Shown in pieces: positions 1 to 7,508 of a stretch of 43,717 nucleotides of DNA. The position numbers and the translations under genes are program-made. Under the pieces are notes generated by a model that ran no database searches, was not told the origin of the DNA, and saw nothing but the letters and a program-made list of their open reading frames with translations. Source of the stretch: Deltaproteobacteria bacterium RIFOXYD12_FULL_56_24 (GTDB taxonomy: Bacteria; Desulfobacterota; Desulfobulbia; Desulfobulbales; Desulfurivibrionaceae). Location of the stretch: NCBI GenBank assembly GCA_001799285.1, contig MGTD01000051.1, forward strand, positions 1 to 43,717, written 5' to 3'. Within the stretch, counting starts at the first letter, position 1. Every line of letters begins with the position of its first letter.

Positions 1-92
1 GTTGAAGGTGATGCGGAGAAGTCGGCGTAGCCGACCCCGCCAGCTTTAGCTGTTATCCGAAGCCACCGGCTTTAGCCGGTGGAGTATTCACT
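1..92 (+). mobile_element. Right end of an IS200/IS605-type element (possible omega-RNA 3' part)
   Basis: Three perfect hairpins follow each other: GTCGGC/GCCGAC (21-35), CAGC-TTTA-GCTG (41-52) and CCACCGGC-TTTA-GCCGGTGG (63-82). The last is followed by GGAGTATTCAC. Back-to-back hairpins ending in a strong stem with a TTTA loop a few bases before the border are typical of IS200/IS605 right ends. In tnpB-bearing elements the same DNA encodes the 3' part of the guide (omega) RNA. Frame 1 reads VEGDAEKSA and stops at 28-30, which could be the last codons of tnpB. The element border probably lies between 85 and 92. The transposase and tnpB would lie upstream of the window and cannot be seen, so this could equally be a non-autonomous or dead end. 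Confidence 0.55.
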
Positions 93-165
93 GTGTTAAC
101 TCTTTGCCCGGATGTCAAGCCTGGTCTGCGCTGGCTTTGTTCATCAAAAAAGCGGGGACATTTTT

Positions 166-978
166 TTATTGAAAGCGGATAGCCGCGGTCAGCACCTTCT
201 TGTCGCCGCCGAATCGTGCCTCGGCAGCCGCGGCAGGCATCAAGGCGAAACGGTGACGTCCAATGATTTCATGGAAAACCTCGAGGTCAGCCTGGGGAAA
301 ATGGACAAGAAACAGGCTGGTGGTTATCCGGTGAAGCCGCCAGTCCCGCCGCGACATTTCCCGGCAGAGCGCGACCAGGCTTTCGTGGTCGATATTTTCG
401 ATGAGCACATGAATATCCGGGGACAACAGGCGGCGGGCATTATTATCCTGGGCCGGATTGGTAGCCAGGGCTGTCCGGGTAAGCGGCTCCAGGTTCTCGT
501 CCCAACGCCCTTCATTATGGGATACGGCAAACATGGCGTTGAGGGCAATGGCTGGGCGCTTGGTCGGGAGAATCTCCCCTTGCCGCAAGGCGGTGTCGAT
601 CCGGGGAGAGTGCGTCTGGAAGATGGAGGGCTGTTCCATGGGAGAGATTTTCAGCAGAAAACCTCCCAGCATGGCGATGGCGAAGATGGCAGAAGCGGCG
701 GGGATTGACAGGGAAAAATTCAGGGCTTCGACAAGATCCCAGGCCCGGGCAAGAACTCCCTTTTTTCCCAGTTTGGCCAGGATGCCCGGCAGCAGATCGA
801 CCGGAGGTGCTTGTGTATCGAGATTGTGCACCAGACCGATGGTCTGCTTGAATTCCCGCCATTCCAGAGCGCAGGTCGGGCAGCCGAAAAGATGGTCGGT
901 CAAGGCGTGCATTTCTTCGCGGCTAAGGGTGTTATCCGCGAAATCGGTGAACAGCGGCAGAACTTCAGTGCATTGCAT
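166..978 (-). CDS. Membrane anti-sigma factor with N-terminal zinc finger
   Basis: This 270-aa protein has the zinc anti-sigma (ZAS) signature at its N terminus: Cys3, then H29-X3-C33-X2-C36 in a helix-rich segment. One hydrophobic segment at about 85-110 would cross the inner membrane. The C-terminal part (about 195-255) contains alternating hydrophobic stretches and would face the periplasm, where it could sense envelope stress. ZAS proteins bind and hold their ECF sigma factor in the cytoplasm. The gene starts 11 bp downstream of the sigma factor stop and in the same direction, so the two are almost certainly co-transcribed. The periplasmic domain is not one I can name with confidence; it may be DUF2275-like. 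Confidence 0.85.
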   Translation of the reverse strand: MQCTEVLPLFTDFADNTLSREEMHALTDHLFGCPTCALEWREFKQTIGLVHNLDTQAPPVDLLPGILAKLGKKGVLARAWDLVEALNFSLSIPAASAIFAIAMLGGFLLKISPMEQPSIFQTHSPRIDTALRQGEILPTKRPAIALNAMFAVSHNEGRWDENLEPLTRTALATNPAQDNNARRLLSPDIHVLIENIDHESLVALCREMSRRDWRLHRITTSLFLVHFPQADLEVFHEIIGRHRFALMPAAAAEARFGGDKKVLTAAIRFQ

Positions 979-989
979 GGACGGACCGT

Positions 990-1550
990 TTACAGGTAAT
1001 GTTTCAGGCGGTTTTTCAAGGCCAGGCGGGCCCGGTTTAACTTGGACTTGACCGTGCCCATGGGCAGCTCAAGGATTTCACTGATTTCTTCGTAGGACAG
1101 TTCCTGCAGGTCGCGGAGAAGAATGACCTCTTTTTCCGCCGGCGCCAAAGAGGCAATGGCCTCCCGGACCAACCGCGAGGTGTTTTGCCGCTCATAATCC
1201 TTTTCCGGGGTGGCCCCAGAGCTTAAATGCAGGCCGGTTTCCGGGTCATCAAGGGGCAGGTTGCTGAAAAATCCCCTTCGGCGCAGTTTCTGATAGCGGT
1301 TCCGGCAATGGTTCAAGGCCAGCTGGTAGAGCCAGGCCCCGAATTTGTCTTCGTCTTTCAGCTTGTCTATCTGCTGGAATACGGTGACGAAGATGTCCTG
1401 GCTGAGATCCTTGGCTTCATCTTCCTGCTTTACGTAGCCGAGAGCCAGATTATATATCTTTCTCTGGTAGAGCATCACCAGTCGATTAAAGGCTTGCTGG
1501 CTCCCCTGGCGGAAGGCGCGGACAAGTTCGGGTGCTTCTTGGTATGGCAT
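990..1550 (-). CDS. rpoE: ECF (RpoE-type) RNA polymerase sigma factor
   Basis: The 186-aa protein has only sigma regions 2 and 4, as ECF sigma factors do. Region 2 spans about 15-85, with the DLSQDIFVTVFQ core-binding stretch and a FGAWLYQLALNHCRN segment that would recognise and melt the -10. Region 4 spans about 130-183, with the helix-turn-helix LSYEEISEILELPMGTVKSKLNRA for the -35. The linker is short. It lies first in a two-gene unit with its anti-sigma factor. The sequence just upstream contains a sigma-E-like promoter, so positive autoregulation is likely. The symbol is a family name; which stress it answers to cannot be read from the sequence. Confidence 0.93.
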   Translation of the reverse strand: MPYQEAPELVRAFRQGSQQAFNRLVMLYQRKIYNLALGYVKQEDEAKDLSQDIFVTVFQQIDKLKDEDKFGAWLYQLALNHCRNRYQKLRRRGFFSNLPLDDPETGLHLSSGATPEKDYERQNTSRLVREAIASLAPAEKEVILLRDLQELSYEEISEILELPMGTVKSKLNRARLALKNRLKHYL

Positions 1551-1598
1551 CGTGATCCGCTTGCCCCAAAGGCCAGGGCCAATTTTTCTGTATGAGAT

Positions 1599-1626
1599 AA
1601 AGACAAGTCCCCGGATAAAAAGTTCC
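1599..1626 (-). promoter_or_regulatory. Putative autoregulated ECF promoter of the sigma/anti-sigma operon
   Basis: Read on the minus strand, GGAACTT (1626-1620) is followed after exactly 15 bp by GTCTTT (1604-1599). This closely matches the GGAACTT / GTC pattern of RpoE-type ECF promoters. It lies about 50 nt upstream of the sigma factor start codon, which suits an autoregulated ECF operon. No transcription start was mapped; the call rests on motif and position only. Confidence 0.65.
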
Positions 1627-1749
1627 GGGCAAAGTGGAAATGCGTTTTAATGCTTTTTCGGCAGAAAGCATCTTGCTCGATTAAGTCATTATAACAAAAA
1701 AAACATCCCATTTAAATGGCAAGATAGGCATAAGACGATAACTGAACGG

Positions 1750-1841
1750 AGATGCGTACTTTTTCCGTGAGCCGGACCGAGCACCGCTGTCAATCGTCGG
1801 CAGAAGTGCCGACAACATGTGGTGCCATGTGACCGCTTGCG
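1750..1841 (-). repeat. Palindromic repeat A, copy 1 (truncated, with 29-bp insert)
   Basis: Read on the minus strand it starts with the class II left arm (AAGCGGTCACATGGCACC). It continues into the family centre, with the apical element CACGGAAAAAGTACGCAT, then stops; the right arm and tail are missing. Its left inner arm carries a 29-bp insert, including the perfect hairpin GTCGGCA-CTTC-TGCCGAC. The same insert is present at the same place in copy 8 (26077-26195) and in no other copy. Confidence 0.75.
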
Positions 1842-1922
1842 TTGAAAGAATCTCCGCGATTGAGTATCCTGCGTCCCTGTGGTTGGTCCGTGCCGCTGTT
1901 TCCTTTTGTTGAGATTAATACC

Positions 1923-2294
1923 ATGATAGAAAAAATTGTAACTGACTTGAAAACGATGGTTAACTTCAAGGAGACTACCCAGGTCGGGGATATCGTCCTG
2001 ATCGTGGCCGAACAGATCGTCTATGCCCTGGTTGCCGGGATCGAGAAGGATTATACTAGAAAAGATGAGTGGTGGCAGGTGAGCATGCAGTTGTTGACCA
2101 TCCCCCCGCAACAGATCGTCTGGACACTGCGGACGCCGCAGTTCACCGGCCAGGAGATATTCACCATGGGCGGCGAGCCGCGGTTTGTCAAGGCCATTGA
2201 TTTTGGCGGGGGCGGGACGGCAAGGCCTAAGAAAGAGGCCGACCGGATCACCTTAGAGCAAAAGAAGAAGTCTTTTCTCAAGGTAATCAAATAG
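1923..2294 (+). CDS. Hypothetical protein, 123 aa
   Basis: I do not recognise the family. The start was set at 1923 (MIEKIVTDLKTMVNF...) because the open frame upstream of it, back to 1842, runs through the edge of repeat copy 1 and is poor protein-like sequence. The N-terminal half has an amphipathic, beta-rich pattern (QVGDIVLIVAEQIVYALVAG) followed by aromatic strands (DEWWQVSMQLLTIPPQQIVWTLR). It contains a GG-rich loop (FGGGG) near residue 97 and ends in a Lys-rich tail. There is no signal peptide, membrane segment or cysteine. It converges on the next gene with a 10-bp gap. The shape suggests a small soluble domain; no function is proposed. Confidence 0.7.
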   Translation: MIEKIVTDLKTMVNFKETTQVGDIVLIVAEQIVYALVAGIEKDYTRKDEWWQVSMQLLTIPPQQIVWTLRTPQFTGQEIFTMGGEPRFVKAIDFGGGGTARPKKEADRITLEQKKKSFLKVIK

Positions 2295-2304
2295 GCTGGG
2301 CGGT

Positions 2305-2478
2305 TCAGGCGCTTTTGCGGTAGCCGTTCAGGATAGAGAAGTTGTCAATTCTCTTCAGCATCTGCTTGTAGCACTGAGGGCAATAGCCATGTGAAATCTG
2401 CCCTCCGGATCCGGCGGTCTGTTTTGTCCAACCATTGGGGCTTTTTGTTTTTTGACAGGCGCAGCAGATTATTTGCAT
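2305..2478 (-). CDS. Free-standing zinc-ribbon peptide, 57 aa
   Basis: The start was set at 2478, because AAGGAGG (2493-2487) sits 8 nt before this ATG. Upstream in-frame ATGs lack a site. The peptide has two cysteine pairs, CCAC near the N terminus and ISHGYCPQCYKQML in the middle, so a four-cysteine zinc ribbon is likely. The second half resembles the FSHGICPECxxKLY extension often found at the C terminus of deltaproteobacterial sensor kinases and response regulators, here as an independent gene. There is no kinase next to it. Function is unknown; metal binding is inferred from the cysteine spacing. Confidence 0.72.
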   Translation of the reverse strand: MQIICCACQKTKSPNGWTKQTAGSGGQISHGYCPQCYKQMLKRIDNFSILNGYRKSA

Positions 2479-2543
2479 GATCGGTTCCTCCTTGCTCTTT
2501 GCTTTACCTATCGGGATATTTTCAGGCAAACTTGACTGAAAAT

Positions 2544-2696
2544 GTAACTATCCAGCAGCACCCCATCTTGCGGCGATCGGGCCGGCTCACGTACTCGGTG
2601 TACGCTTCGCCGTCCCGCTTACCGCAACCTGGGGCACTGCTGAATAGTTACGGTTTGGTGGTTAGAGTCATTTCCGGCTTTGCGCTGGATAGTTTT
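2544..2696 (+). repeat. Palindromic repeat A, copy 2 (class I arms)
   Basis: The outer arms GTAACTATCCAGCAG (2544-2558) and CTGCTGAATAGTTAC (2637-2651) are complementary at 14 of 15 positions. Inside lie TTGCGGC and an apical CACGTAC/GTACG element. A second right-arm-like sequence, GCGCTGGATAGTTTT (2682-2696), follows 30 bp further on. The copy lies between the zinc-ribbon gene start and thiL, so it may affect the leader of either gene. Confidence 0.88.
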
Positions 2697-2746
2697 TGAG
2701 AATGCACCCCGGCAGGTTACGGATTTTAGATCATTAAAGGACAGGC

Positions 2747-3739
2747 ATGACAAGGCCAGAAGGGGAAAGAGAGATTATCGCCCGCATCCGCAGGACGGCG
2801 GGGAATTGCCGTGATCTTGTGGTCGGGATCGGTGATGACTGCGCGGTATACAAAACGGCCCTTAACCTGGTCAGTCTGGTCACTACCGATACTATGGTGG
2901 AAGGGGTTCATTTTGATTTGGCCTGGCATCCTCCCGTTGCGTTGGGTCGGAAGGCGGCTTCGGTCAATATCAGCGATATCGCGGCTATGGGCGGTCTGCC
3001 CCGTTTCGCCCTGCTTTCTCTGGCCCTTACTCCGGCCTGCGAGAGTCGGTGGCGGGAGGCGTTCCTGGCCGGTTTTCTGGCGGTGCTTTCCGAGCATGGC
3101 GTTGTCCTGATCGGTGGCGATACGGTGCAGAGCGGGCATGAGATTGTACTCTCCGTCACGGTGTTGGGGGAGATGGCCGAGGCGGAACTGCTTACCCGAA
3201 AGACTGCGCGGCCGGGCGATGTGGTTCTGGTCAGCGGTTTCCTGGGCGAGGCCGCGGCTGGTCTGGCCCTGTGCCGGATGGGGCTGGCTCAAGAGGCCGT
3301 TTGGCACCCCTTGGTCTCTGCGCATCTGGATCCGGTTCCCCAGGTGGCTTTAGGTCGAGTACTGGCCACCAGCGGGCTGGTCCATGCGATGCAGGACCTT
3401 TCCGACGGCCTGGCCACCGATCTCGCCCATATCTGTGCGGAGAGCGGGGTAGGGGCGGTGGTGACGGCGGAAAAGATTCCCCTTTCCCCTTTGCTGTGCC
3501 GGGCGGCGGAAACCTGCGGGCAGTCGCCCCTTGACTGGGCGCTGGCCGGGGGGGAGGATTACCAGTTGCTGTTCACCGCCGGCGAGCAGCAACTGGCGGG
3601 GTTGGTCGCCATGGTCAGCAAAGAACTCGGCTGCGAACTTTATCCGGTTGGGCGTTTAGTCGAGGGCAGAGGCGTTTTTCTTGAAGAGGCGGGCCAAGGC
3701 CGGGAGATCAGCTATCAAGGCTATGAACATTTCCGATAA
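2747..3739 (+). CDS. thiL: Thiamine-monophosphate kinase
   Basis: ThiL phosphorylates thiamine monophosphate with ATP to give thiamine diphosphate, the active cofactor, in the cytoplasm. The 330-aa protein has the family landmarks in order: the Mg/ATP-binding GIGDDCA near residue 28, a TTDTMVEGVHF stretch near 46, the SVNISDIAAMGG loop near 73, GGDT near 124, LSDGLATDL near 219 and GGEDYQLLF near 266. Length and motif order are normal for the family. The next gene starts inside its last codons. No TPP riboswitch was seen upstream; the upstream space is mostly repeat copy 2. Confidence 0.95.
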   Translation: MTRPEGEREIIARIRRTAGNCRDLVVGIGDDCAVYKTALNLVSLVTTDTMVEGVHFDLAWHPPVALGRKAASVNISDIAAMGGLPRFALLSLALTPACESRWREAFLAGFLAVLSEHGVVLIGGDTVQSGHEIVLSVTVLGEMAEAELLTRKTARPGDVVLVSGFLGEAAAGLALCRMGLAQEAVWHPLVSAHLDPVPQVALGRVLATSGLVHAMQDLSDGLATDLAHICAESGVGAVVTAEKIPLSPLLCRAAETCGQSPLDWALAGGEDYQLLFTAGEQQLAGLVAMVSKELGCELYPVGRLVEGRGVFLEEAGQGREISYQGYEHFR

Positions 3740-4613
3740 CAGGTTGGCGGCCCCGGATCTTCAGGAGGCTTTTACCTTGCGGCTCACCGTTGGCCCCGAA
3801 GATGCGGGCACGGTCTGCGACTTGATCGCGGTCCGGGCCGGGCTCGCCAAGAGTCGGGTGAAAGACGCCATGTGCAAGGGGGCGGTCTGGCTGACGGGCA
3901 AAAGGGGCGGGCGGAAACGGCTGCGGAAGGCAACCGCGCAGCCGGGACCAGGCGATGTTCTGGATCTGTTTTACGCCCCGCGGCTTCTCGCGGTGAAACC
4001 GCCCACGGCTCAATGTCTGCACGATGCCAGCCATTACAGCATCTGGCTGAAACCCGCCGGTCTGCTGGCCCAGGGAACTGATTACGGCGACCACTGTTCG
4101 CTGGTCCGTCAGGTCGAGGTCAATTTCCGGCTGAAGCGGCCGGTTCTGCCCGTGCACCGGCTCGACCGGGAGGCGGCCGGCCTGATGATCCTGGCCCACA
4201 CCAAGGCGGCAGCAGCCAGGCTTTCCCAATTGTTGCAGGAAAACGGTATCGACAAGCAGTACCGGATAACCGTGCTCGGTCGTCCCAGCCCGGAACAGGG
4301 GGTGATCGAGCTGCCTCTGGACGGCAAACCCGCCAGCACCAGCTATCTCCTCACCGGTTATGATCCGGCCACGGATACCTCGGTGGTCGAAGTAACCCTC
4401 AAAACCGGGCGTCTGCATCAGATCCGCCGCCATTTTTCCCTGCTCGGTCATCCCGTTCTCGGCGATCCGAGGTACGGGGTCGGGAACAAGAACCTTACCG
4501 GCATGGAGCTTTTCGCCTACCGGCTCGCCTTCCGTTGCCCCTTTAGCAGGAAAGAGGTGGTGCTGAGTCTGGATCAGCTTAGCGCCATCCCATTGCCGCC
4601 GGTGCAGGGATGA
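3723..4613 (+). CDS. RluA-family 23S rRNA/tRNA pseudouridine synthase
   Basis: The enzyme isomerises specific uridines in RNA to pseudouridine. The catalytic HRLDREAAGL motif is present (Asp148), followed by the GRLHQIRRHFSLLGHPVLGD motif shared by RluA, RluC and RluD. The first ~80 residues look like an S4-type RNA-binding region (AGLAKSRVKDAMCKGAVWL). The start at 3723 (MNISDN) was preferred to an upstream in-frame ATG at 3681, because it leaves only a 17-bp overlap with thiL. Which RNA position is modified cannot be told. The C-terminal sequence is complete. Confidence 0.88.
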   Translation: MNISDNRLAAPDLQEAFTLRLTVGPEDAGTVCDLIAVRAGLAKSRVKDAMCKGAVWLTGKRGGRKRLRKATAQPGPGDVLDLFYAPRLLAVKPPTAQCLHDASHYSIWLKPAGLLAQGTDYGDHCSLVRQVEVNFRLKRPVLPVHRLDREAAGLMILAHTKAAAARLSQLLQENGIDKQYRITVLGRPSPEQGVIELPLDGKPASTSYLLTGYDPATDTSVVEVTLKTGRLHQIRRHFSLLGHPVLGDPRYGVGNKNLTGMELFAYRLAFRCPFSRKEVVLSLDQLSAIPLPPVQG

Positions 4614-4699
4614 AAAAGCTTTTGTTCGCCTCAGTAAAGGCCTGAGTTGATCACTGCGGGGCCAGTAAGGGCGCGGCTTCGACTTTTTATGCCCTCTTT

Positions 4700-4858
4700 T
4701 CCCTGACCCCAACCATCCCGTGTGCGGGAAAACCGCCCGCACGGTTTGATGAGGGGAGGCTGATGAACGACAATGGCTGGCTGACACGCAGTAGCCGCGA
4801 GCGGCGAGGCATCACCGAAAGTCCTGGCCGGGATCGGCAAGTCAGCTTCCTACTCCAC
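4700..4858 (+). mobile_element. Decayed 3' end of a group II intron (domain V/VI remnant)
   Basis: The hairpin at 4718-4744 has a 6-7 bp lower stem (CCGTGT/GCACGG with one G-T pair), a two-base bulge on the 3' strand, a short upper stem (CGG/CCG) and a GAAAA loop. That is the layout of group II intron domain V. It is followed by TTGATGAGGGGAGGCTG and, at 4849-4858, CCTACTCCAC, resembling the usual intron 3' terminus. The base of domain V, where the AGC catalytic triad should lie, is altered (ATCCCG), so the ribozyme is probably dead. No reverse transcriptase or 5' half was seen. It fills most of the space between the pseudouridine synthase and the hybrid kinase. Confidence 0.5.
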
Positions 4859-4887
4859 CAATCTTATGTTAGCGAGAGGTCCATCGG

Positions 4888-7479
4888 TTAAGGGGCAGCG
4901 CTCAGCTTTGGGATGCGCCGGGCATCCAGAGCCTTTCTTGTCGCCCCGAGCAGGGTGTCAATGGGAATCGGCTTGTTGAGATAATCACAAATCCCCATGG
5001 CCATGGCCTTTTCTCCGTTTATGAGATCACTTTGTCCGGTGCAGAGAATGACCGGGGTCCGCGGGCGAAGGGCCATGATTTTTTGTGCCAGATCGGCTCC
5101 GTTCATGGCCGGCATGGTCATATCGGTAATCACCAAAGCAAACTTGTCCGGGTATTTCTGGAAGACCTCCCATGCCTGCATGCCGTCAGCAGAGGTTGTC
5201 ACCTGATAACCGTTATTCGACAAAATGTCCTGGATGAAGGCACGGAGTTGTTTTTCATCGTCAACAAAGAGAATCTGCTCTCCTTGCCCCTTTAGCTCCG
5301 CCGGTGGTTTTTTGTCCGGCAAGGGAATGGCTGGTTGTTCGGTAAGCGGAAGATAGACATGAAAGCTCGTGCCCTTACCCGGCTCGCTGTACACCGAGAC
5401 ATGACCATGGTGATTTTTCACGATGCCATGCACTACGGCAAGCCCCAGGCCGGTGCCTTCTCCGGTTTCCTTGGTCGTGAAGTAAGGCTCGAATATCTTT
5501 TCTTTTATCTTCGGATCAATACCGCTACCGGTATCGCTTACCTCGAGTTTCAGGTATTTACCGGGGGCTAAATCCGCATAGCCGTAATCTTCAGGACCAA
5601 TTGTCACTTCGTTGAGGGCCACGGCAAGGATACCGCCGGTATCGCGCATGGCGTAATAGGCGTTGGTGCAAAGATTCATGATGATCTGGTGGATCTGGGT
5701 GGGATCGGCCAGAACCAGGCCGGGGGCAGCGATGCTCTGTCTTATTTCGATCGTAGCAGGGATGGAGGCTCGCAGCATCTTGATGGCTTCCTTAATGATC
5801 AGAGAGGCCTGCAAGGGCCGTTTCTGCTCTTCCGCCTTGCGGCTGAAGGCCAGGATCTGTTGCACCAGTTCCTTGGCTCTTTCCGCGCCTTTTTGCAGCT
5901 CTTCAAGATGGCGCAAGCGTTTTTCCGGGTTGTTTTCCTGCATGGCTAAGTCGTTATAGCCAAAGATGATGGAGAGGATGTTGTTAAAATCATGGGCAAT
6001 GCCGCCGGCCAAAGTGCCTATGGCCTCCATTTTCTGGGCTTGCCGTAATTGTGCTTCGAGTTTTTGCTTTTCTTCTTCGGCCAGGTATTTTTCGGTGATA
6101 TCGCTGAACACCAGAACCACCCCCAGGATTTCTCCGGCGGCATTGCGGAGAGGGGCTGCACTGTCGGTAATCTGGTATTCCTGTCCGTTTCTGGCCTGCA
6201 GGACGGTGTGGTTGGCAAGCCCTACCACCTCGCCATTCGCCAGCACCAAGGCCACCGGATCCGGGATCGTTTTGCGAGTAACGGCGTTAAAGATGCGAAA
6301 CACCTCGGCAAGGTGGCGATCGCGGGCTTCGCTCAGAGACCAACCGGTAAGGCGTTCAGCTGTGGGATTCATGCGGGTTACCCGTCCGTCCTGGCCGGTG
6401 GCGATGACCGCGTCGCCGATGGAGTCCAGGGTTATCGCCAGGTTTTCTTCGCTCTCCCGCAAGGCTTCCTCCGCATGACGGCGCTTGCCTTCCTGAACAA
6501 CCAGCAGGAGAGCATCCTCCTTTTGCTTTTTCTGATAGAAGGACAGCCCCAGGGTGGTCGCCAGGGCAAGAATTAAAAACAAGCCGCCGTGGACGAAAAA
6601 CGTCTCTCGCCAGGGTGAGAAAAGGGCCGGAATTTCCCGGCTGATGCCGATCACCAGAGGCTTGTCCATGGGCACTGCTGCCGGCCTGATCGTATGCAGG
6701 ACCGTGAGGCGCCCCTTGCCGGAAAATGGGCCGAGGCTATCGTTAGACACACTGGTCGCTTGTCCGCTCTTCGTGTGCTTGGAGAAAAAGGCGCCAAGCT
6801 CAAGCGCCAAAGCCGGTCCATTGCCGGCAACTGTTTCCTGGCCGGGAACGGTGGAGATGATTTTGCCGCCGCCATGAATCAGGGTTGCCTGCATGTCCTG
6901 ATCGTAAAGCACCGATCTCAGCAGGGTATCGAAATACTCCGGGCCAAGGCTGGCCAGGATGACTCCGGCGAAGGCGCCGTTGTCATCGAGTAAGATTTTT
7001 GAGACATTTAATACATACTCTCCGGTTTTGGCCAGAAATGGCTGGGCGATGTAAAGTCTTTGCGGATTGCCTCCTTGACGAGCCAGCTTAAAATACTCCC
7101 GGTCGCCGAAGTTCTGGCCGACGAATTGGTCCGGGCTTCTGGCGAGCAGGGTGCCATCTGCGGCGAAGATGGTTATCGCTCTGGTGGTGGGCATGGCGCC
7201 TCGCATGACTTCAAGGCGGTGCTTACTGCTTGTCATCTCACCTTTTTCCGCTTTCATGGCTGGCAGGTCGCGGCGAATCGAATCAAGGGCATGATTGGTC
7301 GCGGTTAGCTGATGTTCAAGGTTTTTATCGATGACTTTGCTTTGGGTGACAAGCTGTGCCCGTTCCTGGATTTCGGTGAGGCGGTATTCGGCATAAAGAT
7401 TCCAGCCGATGGTGAAGCTCAAAATCAGCAAGGCCGCAGTCAGAAACAGCCATTGACGTCTGAAGATAGCTGAAGGCAT
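4888..7479 (-). CDS. Membrane hybrid sensor histidine kinase (PDC sensor, PAS, kinase, receiver)
   Basis: The 863-aa protein starts with a membrane segment (about 9-28). A periplasmic region of about 250 residues of the Cache/PDC kind follows, then a second membrane segment (about 297-317). A PAS domain lies near 345-465. The dimerisation helix has the phosphorylated His at about 496 (GIAHDFNNILS), and the ATPase domain has DTGSGI and GTGLGLAVVHG. A C-terminal receiver has its phospho-accepting Asp near 786 (VITDMTMPAMNG). The start codon has AGGAGAGG 5 nt upstream. It lies 29 bp behind the porin gene, so the pair is probably one operon. The ligand is unknown; the porin partner suggests an extracellular small molecule. 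Confidence 0.92.
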   Translation of the reverse strand: MPSAIFRRQWLFLTAALLILSFTIGWNLYAEYRLTEIQERAQLVTQSKVIDKNLEHQLTATNHALDSIRRDLPAMKAEKGEMTSSKHRLEVMRGAMPTTRAITIFAADGTLLARSPDQFVGQNFGDREYFKLARQGGNPQRLYIAQPFLAKTGEYVLNVSKILLDDNGAFAGVILASLGPEYFDTLLRSVLYDQDMQATLIHGGGKIISTVPGQETVAGNGPALALELGAFFSKHTKSGQATSVSNDSLGPFSGKGRLTVLHTIRPAAVPMDKPLVIGISREIPALFSPWRETFFVHGGLFLILALATTLGLSFYQKKQKEDALLLVVQEGKRRHAEEALRESEENLAITLDSIGDAVIATGQDGRVTRMNPTAERLTGWSLSEARDRHLAEVFRIFNAVTRKTIPDPVALVLANGEVVGLANHTVLQARNGQEYQITDSAAPLRNAAGEILGVVLVFSDITEKYLAEEEKQKLEAQLRQAQKMEAIGTLAGGIAHDFNNILSIIFGYNDLAMQENNPEKRLRHLEELQKGAERAKELVQQILAFSRKAEEQKRPLQASLIIKEAIKMLRASIPATIEIRQSIAAPGLVLADPTQIHQIIMNLCTNAYYAMRDTGGILAVALNEVTIGPEDYGYADLAPGKYLKLEVSDTGSGIDPKIKEKIFEPYFTTKETGEGTGLGLAVVHGIVKNHHGHVSVYSEPGKGTSFHVYLPLTEQPAIPLPDKKPPAELKGQGEQILFVDDEKQLRAFIQDILSNNGYQVTTSADGMQAWEVFQKYPDKFALVITDMTMPAMNGADLAQKIMALRPRTPVILCTGQSDLINGEKAMAMGICDYLNKPIPIDTLLGATRKALDARRIPKLSAAP

Positions 7480-7508
7480 GCAAACCTCTCCTGGAAGATT
7501 GCTGAAAA

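Noticed and set aside
2652-2746. TPP riboswitch before thiL
   Set aside because: The conserved CTGAGA and ACCTGA segments are not found in the short space between repeat copy 2 and the start codon.
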